A DNA stretch of 64,000 nt from Chania fonticola_B. GTDB lineage: Bacteria > Pseudomonadota > Gammaproteobacteria > Enterobacterales > Enterobacteriaceae. Positions 8,172 to 16,744 of this stretch are shown here, in pieces. A model generated the notes under the pieces. That model worked only from the letters and a program-made list of their open reading frames with translations. It made no database searches and had not been told where the DNA came from. Location of the stretch: the NCBI RefSeq assembly GCF_048537545.1, contig NZ_CP183218.1; one strand, 5' to 3'. Position 1 is the first letter of the stretch, and the number at the start of each line of letters is the position of its first letter. Position numbers and translations under genes: made by a program.

Positions 8172-9395
8172 CTATTCCGCGCTGCTCAGGCTGGCTAGTG
8201 GCTTTTGCTGTTCCGCTAACCGATGGCCGAGGAAGAAGAACAGCAGGCTGAACAACGCGGCGGCGATCAACACCAGGAACATTACCGGCGGTGGCGCATA
8301 GCTCAGCAGGAAACCGCACATCACCGGGTTGATGGCACCACCCAGATTACTCAGACTCTGTACGCCGTAATAGCTGCCTTTCAGGTGCGGCGGGGCGATA
8401 AAGTCGATAAACATATATTCAACCGGAATGACGATGATTTCCCCCAGGGTGAAAATCGCCATGGCCAGCACCCATAGCCATATCGAAAGCCCTGCCAGCA
8501 TAAAGCCGATCAGCCCCAGGACGAAGAACAGCGTGCCCAGCATCAGCCAGCGCAGCATGTTGTCCTGGCGCATACCGCGGCTCAGCAGATACTGCAAGGC
8601 GATCACGATGCAAGCGTTGACGATCATCACCACGCCAATCACTTTGTAAGCAAATTCGGCATCGCTAACGAGGATCAGATACTGCGACAGATAGCCGGTA
8701 AATTGGCCAAATACCACCGCGCCTAACGTGCTGCCAAGGGTGAAATAAATCAGCCGCCGATCGCCGCGTAGCGCATTCAACGTCTGGCGGAAGTTGAGAA
8801 CCGATGGTGGAGTGTTGCCGGTGTCTTCCATCGGTGGCGATGGATAGCTGCGCAGGCGGAAGCTCAGGGTTATCACAGTCAGTAACGCCAACCCGCCGGA
8901 CAGGTAGAACGGCAGCAGTGGGCTGTAACCGGCTACCATCACTCCCAATGATGAGCCGACGGCCCAGCCAACGTTCACCAGGGTATAGTTGATCGAGAAG
9001 GCCTTGATACGCTGGTTTACCGGCAGACAACTGGCAAAGCAGGCCTTGATGGCGATGCTGAGCACCGCATAGGCGGTATGTAAGATGGCCAGCACCAGGA
9101 TAACGCCAGCGGGGTGCGAGACCCATGGGATAGCAAAAAAGCTCAGCGAAAATAGCAGGATGGCCAGCAGGATCAGCGGATTTTTATTAAAGCGATCGAC
9201 CAGATAACCGCCATAAAAGCTGCTGATGATGCCGATAGTCAGGCTGACGCCCAAGATAATCCCCACGCTTTTCGGCAGCAGGTGGAAGTGCTCGGTCAGG
9301 TAAATGGTGATAAAGGGCAGCGTGACGCCACGGCCTATGGTCAGCACCAGCGAACTTGCCAGCAATATCTTAATCAGTGGGGGGAATCCCTTCAT
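8172..9395 (-). CDS. MFS exporter, YdeE-like
   Basis: The 407-residue protein has about twelve membrane segments and belongs to the major facilitator superfamily. The N-terminal segment LLASSLVLTIGRGVTLPFITIYL closely resembles E. coli YdeE, an exporter of dipeptides such as alanyl dipeptides, and the remainder aligns in length. The start is taken at the ATG at 9395; the frame can extend two codons to a TTG but this has no better ribosome site. It is monocistronic. The substrate is not evident from the sequence. Confidence 0.85.
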   Translation of the reverse strand: MKGFPPLIKILLASSLVLTIGRGVTLPFITIYLTEHFHLLPKSVGIILGVSLTIGIISSFYGGYLVDRFNKNPLILLAILLFSLSFFAIPWVSHPAGVILVLAILHTAYAVLSIAIKACFASCLPVNQRIKAFSINYTLVNVGWAVGSSLGVMVAGYSPLLPFYLSGGLALLTVITLSFRLRSYPSPPMEDTGNTPPSVLNFRQTLNALRGDRRLIYFTLGSTLGAVVFGQFTGYLSQYLILVSDAEFAYKVIGVVMIVNACIVIALQYLLSRGMRQDNMLRWLMLGTLFFVLGLIGFMLAGLSIWLWVLAMAIFTLGEIIVIPVEYMFIDFIAPPHLKGSYYGVQSLSNLGGAINPVMCGFLLSYAPPPVMFLVLIAAALFSLLFFFLGHRLAEQQKPLASLSSAE

Positions 9396-9488
9396 AACCA
9401 AACCTGTTGATGCATACAGTTATTACGTCAATGCAACTACAGTAGCGTATTTTGTGGTGCTGAGAAGGGGCGAACGGAAAAATTGTTT

Positions 9489-9518
9489 AAAAAAAAGAGG
9501 CTACGTCTGTAGCCCCTC
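9489..9518 (-). terminator. Strong intrinsic terminator of the orphan binding-protein gene
   Basis: Read on the minus strand, a stem built on GGCTAC/GTAGCC (9499-9504 with 9509-9514, extended by GAGG/CCTC) is followed by TCTTTTTTTT. It lies just after the stop of the gene at 9531-10604 and shows that this gene is transcribed alone. Confidence 0.88.
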
Positions 9519-9530
9519 GGTAAAACAGCA

Positions 9531-10604
9531 TTATTTACCGGATTTGGCCTGCAGGGTGGCAAACCAGGGTTGGATGAAGTCTTCACTGCTGCCCCAGCCT
9601 GGGATAATTTTACCCAGCGAGGCTACGTTGATTGGACCGGTCTGGCTGACCAGCAAGGCTTGCGGGATGGCGGCGGCTTTAAACTGATAGGTGGCTGGTG
9701 TTGGCTCGCCCGCCAGCTTGTTGGCAATCAGGCGCAGGTTGACGGCTCCGATCAGCTTGGTATCTACCGCGACGCTGACCTTCCACGGGCTACCGGCTTC
9801 GCGCATCAGTTGCAGATCCTGGTTGGAGATATCGATGCTGTAGAGCTTGATCTCGGTGCGGCCATTTTCTTGCAGCGCCTTATAGGCTCCCTGGCTGAAG
9901 GCATCCCAGGTGCCCCAGATGGCATCGATTTTACCTTTCGGGTATTTGGCTAGCACCGCCCCCACTTTATTGGCGGTATCGCCCTGAACGTCGGAGGAAA
10001 CTGCCCCGATTGATTCCAACTCATGAATGCCCGGGTTTTGCTTGAGCAATTGCTGGTAAGCGGCCTGGCGGCGCTCCATCGGCGGGAAGCCTGCAACCCA
10101 CAGTTTGATAATGTTGGCCTTGCCGTCGAAGTCTTTAATCAGTTGGCCGAAGGATTCATTGGCCAGCGAGGCATCATCCTGTTGGGAAACGGTGACGCCG
10201 GGGATCTCGCCGCTAACGTCGGTATCAAAGGCTGACACCGCGATACCTGCCGCAGCGATGCGCTTGACCAGATCGGTGGAATAGGGCGCGCGGCCTTGAG
10301 AAAGAATGATGCCGTCATATTTCTGGCTGATGGCCTGGTTAACGAAGTCCTGAAAGCGCGCGTCATCGCCGTTGCTCAGGAAGGTATCGACCTTGAAACC
10401 GAGCTTGCGCCCCTCCTGGATGGCTCCGGCCAAAAACTGGGTGGTGTTGTCATCGGAACCCAGGTTACGGATCACCGCCACACGGATCTGCCCTTGATGC
10501 TGAGCAATAGCGTCAGGAACGGGGGCAAGCGTGGCTTCAGCGGCCAGCAGGGGCAGGCTGGTCAGCAGACTGAGGGCGAGCAGTGAGGTCTTTATCGTTT
10601 TCAT
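9531..10604 (-). CDS. Orphan sugar-type ABC periplasmic binding protein with MetJ operator
   Basis: The 357-residue protein starts with a cleavable signal peptide (MKTIKTSLLALSLLTSLPLLAAEA, cleavage expected after LLA-A or LAAEA). It continues as a periplasmic-binding protein of the RbsB/TorT-like fold (PF13407-type), with segments VAVIRNLGSDD, KYDGIILSQGR, AFDTDVSG and AIWGTWDAFSQGA. No permease or ATPase gene is adjacent, and it has its own promoter and terminator. The upstream region carries four contiguous met boxes, so it is probably derepressed when methionine is scarce. A ligand linked to methionine metabolism, such as a methylthio-pentose, is plausible but not demonstrated. Confidence 0.85.
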   Translation of the reverse strand: MKTIKTSLLALSLLTSLPLLAAEATLAPVPDAIAQHQGQIRVAVIRNLGSDDNTTQFLAGAIQEGRKLGFKVDTFLSNGDDARFQDFVNQAISQKYDGIILSQGRAPYSTDLVKRIAAAGIAVSAFDTDVSGEIPGVTVSQQDDASLANESFGQLIKDFDGKANIIKLWVAGFPPMERRQAAYQQLLKQNPGIHELESIGAVSSDVQGDTANKVGAVLAKYPKGKIDAIWGTWDAFSQGAYKALQENGRTEIKLYSIDISNQDLQLMREAGSPWKVSVAVDTKLIGAVNLRLIANKLAGEPTPATYQFKAAAIPQALLVSQTGPINVASLGKIIPGWGSSEDFIQPWFATLQAKSGK

Positions 10605-10643
10605 TATTGGCTCCGAAGCAGGTGAAGAGTTCCCGTTAAAATT

Positions 10644-10686
10644 GGATGTTTAGATATCTTTATGTCTAGACGTCTATTTGGTGCAA
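10644..10686 (-). promoter_or_regulatory. MetJ operator (four tandem met boxes) over a putative promoter
   Basis: Four contiguous 8-bp units match the MetJ consensus AGACGTCT to different degrees: GGATGTTT (10644-10651), AGATATCT (10652-10659), TTATGTCT (10660-10667) and AGACGTCT (10668-10675, perfect). They end 40 bases upstream of the start codon of the binding-protein gene. A -35-like TTGCAC (minus strand, 10686-10681) lies 17 bases from ATAAAG inside the boxes, so bound MetJ would cover the promoter. Contiguous 8-bp phasing is the hallmark of MetJ operators. Confidence 0.82.
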
Positions 10687-10832
10687 TGCAGCATCATAAC
10701 CAGATGCCTGGCAATTGGGAATCCGCCGGCTTATGAATTTTTCTCAGGTGATATAACGATTGGTTTGGATGGGGTGCGCAGTTTTGGCAGGAACCGGGAG
10801 ATCGACGGTGCTGGTGGCGCTAATCTTGGCTG

Positions 10833-11198
10833 ATGAAGAGTGCAATCACGCTGATTAAGGCGTGCCGTTTAAGATCTGATATGACAGAGGCAGAACAAGC
10901 TTTGTGGCTGCAGCTGCGCGATCGCCGCTTGGCTGGGTTTAAGTTCCGACGGCAATTTCCGGTTGGGCCTTTCTTTGCCGATTTCGCGTGTTGGCAGGCG
11001 AAGCTGATTGTTGAGCTGGATGGTGGTCAGCATTCGGGGCAGGTGGCTTATGATCAGCAGCGCACCTATTTTCTAGAGCAGCAAGGTTTTACCGTGATTC
11101 GTTTTTGGAATGATGAGGTTTTACTTAATTGGGAGGGGGTGAGACAGGTGACTTTATGGCATTTGCAGGATCGTGTTTCCCCTCATTCTAGCTTCTGA
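10833..11198 (+). CDS. DUF559 endonuclease-like protein
   Basis: The 121-residue protein fits the DUF559 family, a Vsr/restriction-endonuclease-like fold. Diagnostic features are TEAEQALWLQLRDRRLAGFKFRRQFPVG near the N-terminus, then ADFACWQAKLIVELDGGQH (the metal-binding D and E-x-D residues) and GFTVIRFWNDEVLLN. Family members are widespread single genes of unknown cellular role, probably nucleases. No clear ribosome-binding site precedes the ATG at 10833, so the start is uncertain. A MITE-like element begins 4 bases after its stop. Confidence 0.82.
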   Translation: MKSAITLIKACRLRSDMTEAEQALWLQLRDRRLAGFKFRRQFPVGPFFADFACWQAKLIVELDGGQHSGQVAYDQQRTYFLEQQGFTVIRFWNDEVLLNWEGVRQVTLWHLQDRVSPHSSF

Positions 11199-11202
11199 GA
11201 TA

Positions 11203-11517
11203 CCCCTCACTCCAACCCTCTCCCGTAGGGCGAGGGGGCTGCCCGGAGCATATAATTAGTCCGTGCTGCTTCGGGAAGAAATAAATAAGAAGAAAGGCAG
11301 GTATGACTCAGAGAACTCAACGAACTCGATAGGTATTACTAGATCGGAAAGAAATGAATAAGAAGAAAGGCTGGGTATGACTCAGAGAAATCAACGAACT
11401 CGATAGGTATTACTAGATCGGAAAGAAATGAATAAGAAGAAAGGTTGGGTATGACTCAGGAAAATCAACGAACTCGATCAGTCCCCTCTCCCTGTGGGAG
11501 AGGGTTAGGGTGAGGGG
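11203..11517. repeat. MITE-like palindromic element, copy B, with internal triplication
   Basis: The 315-bp element has the same inverted ends as copies A, C and D: the left end is 11203-11238 and the right end is 11483-11517. It lies between the converging DUF559 and metG genes, 23 bases from the metG stop. It is longer than its relatives because an internal segment of 73-74 bp is present three times (see the separate entry). Confidence 0.88.
11273..11480. repeat. Tandem repeat, period 73-74 bp, about 2.8 copies
   Basis: Units begin at 11273, 11346 and 11420. Units 1 and 2 differ by only a few bases (a GGCAGGTATG versus GGCTGGGTATG indel and scattered substitutions). The third is cut short where it runs into the right end of the element. 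Each unit contains AATAAGAAGAAAGG, ATGACTCAG and CAACGAACTCGAT. Copy D of the element carries a single, more diverged version. Confidence 0.92.
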
Positions 11518-11540
11518 ACTTTTCTCGATATTACAGAAGC

Positions 11541-13571
11541 TTACTTAACCTGCATACCAGGCTGTGCGCCGCTGTCCGGGCTGAGCAGGAAGATCTCCTT
11601 GCCGCCAGGGCCAGCCGCCATCACCATCCCTTCGGAAACGCCAAAGCGCATTTTACGCGGCGCCAGGTTGGCCACCATAATCGTCAAACGCCCTTCCAGC
11701 AGTGAAGGATCAGGGTAGGCAGAGCGAATACCGGAGAAGATCTGGCGTGATTCGCCACCCAGATCCAACTGCAGCTTCAGCAGCTTGTCAGAACCTTCAA
11801 CAAACTCGGCGCTCTTGATCAGCGCGATACGCATATCGACTTTGGCGAAATCATCAAAGCTGATGGTGTCCTGGATCGGATCGTCCGCCAGCGGTCCGCT
11901 GACAACCTTCTGGCTGGCGGCCAGATCTTCTTTTGATGCATTGACCATTTCATTCACTTTGTCGAGATCGATACGGTTGAACAACGCCTTGAAGGTGCTC
12001 ACCTGATGGCCCAGCAGCGGCTGCTCAATGCCATCCCAGCTCAGTTCGCAGTTGAGGAACGCTTCGGCACGTTCGGTCAACGCAGGCAGAACCGGCTTCA
12101 GGTAGGTCATCAGCACGCGGAACAGGTTGATGCCCATCGAACAGATAGCTTGCAGATCGGCGTCTCGGCCTTCTTCTTTCGCCACTACCCAAGGAGCCTG
12201 CTCATCGACATAGCGGTTGGCCAGATCGGCCAGCGCCATGATTTCGCGGATCGCCCGGCTGGTTTCACGGCTGGCATAGGCCTGCGCAATGCTGGTGGCA
12301 GCATCCACAAAGGTCTGGTACAGCGCAGGGTCGGCCAGGTGGTCGGCTAACTTCCCGGCAAAACGCTTGTTGATAAAGCCAGCGTTACGGGAAGCCAGGT
12401 TGACCACTTTGTTCACGATATCGGCATTCACGCGCTGCACGAAGTCTTCCAGATTCAGGTCGATATCGTCGATGCGTGAAGAGAGTTTGGCGGCGTAGTA
12501 ATAACGCAGGCAATCGGCATCCAGGTGCTTGAGGTAGGTACCAGCTTTAATGAAGGTGCCGCGCGACTTGGACATCTTGGCGCCGTTCACGGTCACATAG
12601 CCGTGCACAAACAGGCTGGTTGGCTTGCGGAAATCGCTGCCTTCCAACATTGCTGGCCAGAACAGGCTGTGAAAGTAGACGATATCCTTACCGATGAAGT
12701 GATACAGCTCGGTAGTGGAGTCTTTACGCCAGAACTCGTCGAAATCCAGATCGCCGCGTTTATCGCACAGGTTCTTGAACGAACCCATGTAACCGATTGG
12801 CGCATCCAGCCAGACGTAGAAATATTTGCCTGGGGCATCCGGAATTTCGAAGCCGAAATACGGCGCATCGCGGGAGATATCCCACTGTTGCAGGCCGGAT
12901 TCGAACCATTCCTGCATCTTGTTTGCCACCTGCTCTTGTAGCGCGCCGGAGCGTGTCCAGGCTTGCAGCATGTCGCTGAAAGCGGGAAGGTCGAAGAAGT
13001 AGTGCTCAGAATCACGCATTTCCGGGGTAGCGCCGGAAACCACGGATTTAGGGTCGATCAGCTCGGTTGGGCTGTAGGTTGCGCCACAAACTTCGCAGTT
13101 ATCGCCATATTGATCCGGAGATTTACATTTCGGGCAGGTACCCTTCACAAAACGATCCGGCAGGAACATGCCTTTCTCAGGATCGTAAAGCTGAGAAATG
13201 GTGCGTCGCTTGATATGACCGTTCTCTTTCAAGCGGCCATAGATGATACCTGACAGTTCACGGTTTTCTTCGCTATGGGTCGAATGATAATTCTCATAGC
13301 TGATGCCAAAACCGGCGAAATCCTGTTGGTGCTCGCGGCTCATTTCCGCGATCATCTCTTCTGGCGGGATACCCATCTGCTGTGCTTTGAGCATGATTGG
13401 CGTACCGTGCGCGTCATCCGCACAGATGAAATGAACTTCGTTGCCGCGCATTCGTTGGTAACGAACCCAGATATCTGCCTGGATGTGCTCGAGCATGTGG
13501 CCGAGATGGATGGAACCATTTGCGTACGGTAGCGCGCACGTCACCAATAATTTTTTCGCGACTTGAGCCAT
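11541..13571 (-). CDS. metG: Methionyl-tRNA synthetase
   Basis: The 676-residue class I synthetase charges tRNA-Met and initiator tRNA. The HIGH-type motif HLGH is at residues 22-25 and KMSKS at about 332-336. The zinc-binding insertion shows CPKC and CEVC. The C-terminal 100 residues form the tRNA-binding/dimerisation domain (VDMRIALIKSAEFVEGSDKLLKL). Length and domain order match E. coli MetG. It is divergent from apbC, as in other enterobacteria. Confidence 0.98.
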   Translation of the reverse strand: MAQVAKKLLVTCALPYANGSIHLGHMLEHIQADIWVRYQRMRGNEVHFICADDAHGTPIMLKAQQMGIPPEEMIAEMSREHQQDFAGFGISYENYHSTHSEENRELSGIIYGRLKENGHIKRRTISQLYDPEKGMFLPDRFVKGTCPKCKSPDQYGDNCEVCGATYSPTELIDPKSVVSGATPEMRDSEHYFFDLPAFSDMLQAWTRSGALQEQVANKMQEWFESGLQQWDISRDAPYFGFEIPDAPGKYFYVWLDAPIGYMGSFKNLCDKRGDLDFDEFWRKDSTTELYHFIGKDIVYFHSLFWPAMLEGSDFRKPTSLFVHGYVTVNGAKMSKSRGTFIKAGTYLKHLDADCLRYYYAAKLSSRIDDIDLNLEDFVQRVNADIVNKVVNLASRNAGFINKRFAGKLADHLADPALYQTFVDAATSIAQAYASRETSRAIREIMALADLANRYVDEQAPWVVAKEEGRDADLQAICSMGINLFRVLMTYLKPVLPALTERAEAFLNCELSWDGIEQPLLGHQVSTFKALFNRIDLDKVNEMVNASKEDLAASQKVVSGPLADDPIQDTISFDDFAKVDMRIALIKSAEFVEGSDKLLKLQLDLGGESRQIFSGIRSAYPDPSLLEGRLTIMVANLAPRKMRFGVSEGMVMAAGPGGKEIFLLSPDSGAQPGMQVK

Positions 13572-13731
13572 AATGAAAAGTTGCTTTCTTTAATGAGTGA
13601 AAAGGGTCTTTGATGTTACCCGATCGCGCTCTCTGCTGCTAGGGCGGTTTCTTTCGGGTTATACGAGCGAGTTACCCTGCAGTTCTGATATGCTTATCGG
13701 GTTGCTACCCATTCAAAATCAAGGAGCCGGG

Positions 13732-14844
13732 ATGAACGCCAAATCCCCTGAGCAGACCAACCCTGAAGTTCTGCGCGCCCTGGTGACCGGAGTATTGGCC
13801 GCCTTCGAACACCCGACGTTAAAAAACAACCTGACCGCACTGAAAGCCATTCACCACTGTACGCTGCTGGACAATGTCCTGCATATCGAGTTAGTCATGC
13901 CGTTTGCCTGGCAAAGTGGGTTTGAGGCGCTGAAAGAATCGGTAAGCGCCGAACTGCTGCGCGTGACCGGCGTTCAGGCTATCGAATGGAAGCTGAAGCA
14001 CGATATCACCACCTTGAAACGCGCCAACGACCAGGCTGGGGTGAAGGGTGTGCGTAACATTATTGCCGTCAGCTCAGGCAAAGGCGGGGTGGGGAAATCC
14101 AGCACCGCGGTCAACCTGGCGCTGGCGCTGATCGCCGAAGGTGCCAAAGTGGGGATCCTGGATGCGGACATTTATGGCCCGTCGATCCCCAACATGCTGG
14201 GCACTGAACATGAACGCCCAACCTCGCCGGACGGACAGCATATGGCTCCGATCATGGCGCACGGTTTAGCGACCAACTCTATCGGCTACCTGGTGACCGA
14301 CGACAACGCCATGGTGTGGCGCGGGCCGATGGCCAGCAAGGCGCTGCTGCAACTGTTGCAGGATACGCTGTGGCCGGATCTGGATTATCTGGTACTGGAT
14401 ATGCCACCGGGGACCGGGGATATCCAACTGACCCTGTCGCAGAATATCCCGGTGACCGGTGCGCTGGTGGTGACGACGCCTCAGGATATCGCCTTGCTTG
14501 ATGCCGCTAAAGGCATTGTGATGTTCGAAAAGGTGCATGTGCCGGTATTGGGCATCGTTGAGAACATGAGCATGCACGTGTGCAGCAACTGTGGTCATCA
14601 CGAACCGATTTTCGGTACCGGTGGGGCAGAGAAGCTGGTGCAGAAATACCATAGCCGCCTGTTGGGGCAGATGCCGTTGCATATCTCGTTGCGAGAAGAT
14701 CTGGATCGCGGGCAACCGACCGTGGTCAGCCGCCCGGACAGCGAGTTTGCCGAAATGTACCGTCAACTGGCGGGGCGCGTTGCGGCTCAGATGTACTGGC
14801 AGGGGGAAGCCATCCCTACCGAGATCTCTTTCCGCGCGCTCTAA
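13732..14844 (+). CDS. apbC: Iron-sulfur cluster carrier Mrp/ApbC
   Basis: The 370-residue P-loop ATPase transfers Fe-S clusters to apoproteins. It has an N-terminal MIP18/FeS-assembly domain, a deviant Walker A motif GKGGVGKSS (around residues 114-122) and a C-terminal CSNC (about 283-286) for cluster binding. The ATG at 13732 is chosen because it has a strong AAGGAG ribosome site at 13721-13726 and gives the usual family length; the open frame extends upstream to 13597 but adds an unconserved stretch. It is divergent from metG. Confidence 0.96.
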   Translation: MNAKSPEQTNPEVLRALVTGVLAAFEHPTLKNNLTALKAIHHCTLLDNVLHIELVMPFAWQSGFEALKESVSAELLRVTGVQAIEWKLKHDITTLKRANDQAGVKGVRNIIAVSSGKGGVGKSSTAVNLALALIAEGAKVGILDADIYGPSIPNMLGTEHERPTSPDGQHMAPIMAHGLATNSIGYLVTDDNAMVWRGPMASKALLQLLQDTLWPDLDYLVLDMPPGTGDIQLTLSQNIPVTGALVVTTPQDIALLDAAKGIVMFEKVHVPVLGIVENMSMHVCSNCGHHEPIFGTGGAEKLVQKYHSRLLGQMPLHISLREDLDRGQPTVVSRPDSEFAEMYRQLAGRVAAQMYWQGEAIPTEISFRAL

Positions 14845-14872
14845 TACGCCCAGAATTACGCGCCCGCTTTGT

Positions 14873-15075
14873 CCCCTCACCCCAACCCTCTCCCACAGGG
14901 AGAGGGAGCTGATAGCCCCTGCTCTTTTGGAAGTAAGTAAGGTGATCAGCTAGCTCGACCGTCACTTTAACCAGGATGAGCATGGTCAGTCAGCTGGTAC
15001 TGATGAAGAATCACTACACTTTCAACCTAACTCGATCGGTTCCCTCTCCCTGTGGGAGAGGGTTAGGGTGAGGGG
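14873..15075. repeat. MITE-like palindromic element, copy C
   Basis: The 203-bp element has a left end at 14873-14906 (CCCCTCACCCCAACCCTC...) and a right end at 15042-15075 (...TTAGGGTGAGGGG). It lies between the converging apbC and PAP2 genes; its right edge is 3 bases from the PAP2 stop. Its core differs from copies B and D except for the ACTCGATCGGT stretch next to the right end. Confidence 0.87.
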
Positions 15076-15078
15076 TCA

Positions 15079-15720
15079 TTAACGACTCTGAGGTGCTGAA
15101 ACCTGTGGTTTTTTGTGCAAATCAGCCCGCACAAAAGGTTTTTCTACTGGCGCAATAGTCACGGCAATCCTTTCCAGTAACCCCTGGGTCGGTGCCGCAG
15201 TGCCGGAATTGATCAGGACCAGGGGCAGCGCCAGCGTAACGGCAATTTTGCGGTAGGACAGCCGTGGTGGCTGCGTGCCACGTTGCAGCATTAAGAAGGT
15301 GCTGCTGACAATAAAGCCGAGTGCCAAACCGGTGATCACCTCAGAAGTGGAATGGGCGTGTATCACCAAACGTGAATATCCTACCGCGGCGGCCAACAGA
15401 TAGCCGACGATCACCGCGGTGCGCCTGACCGGCGACGAGAAACGCCCACAGAGCAACCACAGCAACACCGGCCAGATACTGGCAGACAGGGCCGAGTGGC
15501 CGCTGAACCCGGTAAAATCCCAGTGGCTGCTGCCGATACCCCAGCCCATAAACGCCAGCTTCGATACGCAAACTACGGCACCCACGCCGCCAAACAGCAG
15601 CATCCATTGCCAGGTCGGTTTTCTGCTGGTAGGGGACAGGAGTAAAATAATAAAGACGATGGCTGCGCAGGGCAGCAGCAGCATGCTGTCACCAAAGAAT
15701 GTCAGGAAATGCCAGTTCAT
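15079..15720 (-). CDS. PAP2-superfamily membrane protein with altered active-site motif
   Basis: The 213-residue inner-membrane protein begins MNWHFLTFFGDS and has about six membrane segments. It resembles the PAP2 phosphatase superfamily: GFSGHSALS matches motif 2 (SGH) and YSRLVIHAHSTSEV matches motif 3 (S-R-x5-H), but the usual Asp after H-x3 is Glu. The first motif (K-x6-RP) is not intact; only a lysine near VSKLAFMG is present. It may be a lipid-phosphate phosphatase or an altered relative. The frame is open up to 15849, but the ATG at 15720 gives the natural start before the first membrane segment. Confidence 0.75.
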   Translation of the reverse strand: MNWHFLTFFGDSMLLLPCAAIVFIILLLSPTSRKPTWQWMLLFGGVGAVVCVSKLAFMGWGIGSSHWDFTGFSGHSALSASIWPVLLWLLCGRFSSPVRRTAVIVGYLLAAAVGYSRLVIHAHSTSEVITGLALGFIVSSTFLMLQRGTQPPRLSYRKIAVTLALPLVLINSGTAAPTQGLLERIAVTIAPVEKPFVRADLHKKPQVSAPQSR

Positions 15721-15976
15721 GTATGGTTTTACTCTAAGAAATAGGATCGAAGACGGTCTTGACGATGGCGTGAATTGTACCCTGAGTCGCCGATTTGCAG
15801 TAGCGTAAAAAATCTTAAATCCCCCGGCAAAAGATACTCTGTATGTCAATTACGCCGGTTTGTGGGGATAATCTCCCGCCTTACCGTCTAAACGCTGGCG
15901 CCGAGAGCACTAACTCCCTATAATTGACCTGTTTTATACCCCCTTTCCCCACATATGAAATCAGGTCTTTAATTTT

Positions 15977-16618
15977 ATGACTGACAAGTCGCATCAGTGC
16001 GTCATTATTGGTATAGCTGGCGCATCAGCCTCCGGAAAAAGCCTTATTGCCAGTACGTTATACCGCGAACTCCGCGATCAGGTTGGCGATCAACATATCG
16101 GTGTGATCCCGGAAGACAGTTACTACAAAGACCAGACGCACCTGACCATGGAAGAGCGGGTCAAAACCAACTATGACCACCCCAGCGCTATGGATCACAA
16201 CCTGTTGTTCCAGCATCTGCAAATGCTGAAATCCGGCCAGGCGATTGAGTTGCCGCTGTATAGCTACACCGAACATACGCGTAAGAAAGAGACGATCCAT
16301 CTCGAGCCCAAGAAAGTCATCATCCTGGAAGGGATCCTGTTATTGACGGATATCCGTCTGCGCCAGGAAATGAACTTCTCGATTTTTGTCGATACCCCAC
16401 TGGATATTTGCCTGATGCGCCGCATGAAGCGCGACGTGAATGAGCGTGGCCGCTCCATGGATTCCGTGATGGCGCAGTACCAGAAAACCGTCCGCCCAAT
16501 GTTCCTGCAGTTTATTGAGCCTTCAAAGCAATACGCCGATATTATCGTACCGCGCGGGGGTAAAAACCGTATCGCGATAGATATCCTGAAGGCAAAAATC
16601 AGCCAATTCTTTGAATAA
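15977..16618 (+). CDS. udk: Uridine kinase
   Basis: The 213-residue enzyme phosphorylates uridine and cytidine with GTP or ATP in pyrimidine salvage. The P-loop GASASGKS is at residues 15-22, followed by the family segments PEDSYYKDQTHL, NYDHPSAMDH and FVDTPLDICLMRR. Length equals E. coli Udk. It is followed by a terminator and then dcd, the standard enterobacterial order. Confidence 0.98.
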   Translation: MTDKSHQCVIIGIAGASASGKSLIASTLYRELRDQVGDQHIGVIPEDSYYKDQTHLTMEERVKTNYDHPSAMDHNLLFQHLQMLKSGQAIELPLYSYTEHTRKKETIHLEPKKVIILEGILLLTDIRLRQEMNFSIFVDTPLDICLMRRMKRDVNERGRSMDSVMAQYQKTVRPMFLQFIEPSKQYADIIVPRGGKNRIAIDILKAKISQFFE

Positions 16619-16627
16619 GTCATTAAC

Positions 16628-16654
16628 AGGCCAGCCTGTTTTTGCTGGCCTTTA
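16628..16654 (+). terminator. Terminator of udk
   Basis: A perfect 8-bp stem (AGGCCAGC at 16628-16635 and GCTGGCCT at 16644-16651) lies 10 bases past the udk stop, followed by a short TTT. It is moderate because of the short T-tract. Confidence 0.6.
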
Positions 16655-16744
16655 ACGAACTATTTGAGTCCCGACATAGACCTTGAGCCCGTTGTGTGGC
16701 AATTTTCGTATAAGTTTATGCGCCTTGATGGAATGGAGAAAATA

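Noticed and set aside
11273..11480. Possible CRISPR array
   Set aside because: The repeat is contiguous with a 73-74-bp period and has no unique spacers, and no cas genes are near; it is a tandem duplication inside a MITE-like element.
13597..13731. Longer N-terminus for the Mrp/ApbC protein
   Set aside because: The frame is open from 13597, but the extra 45 residues overlap the metG-apbC promoter region, and the ATG at 13732 has a strong ribosome site and gives the conserved length.
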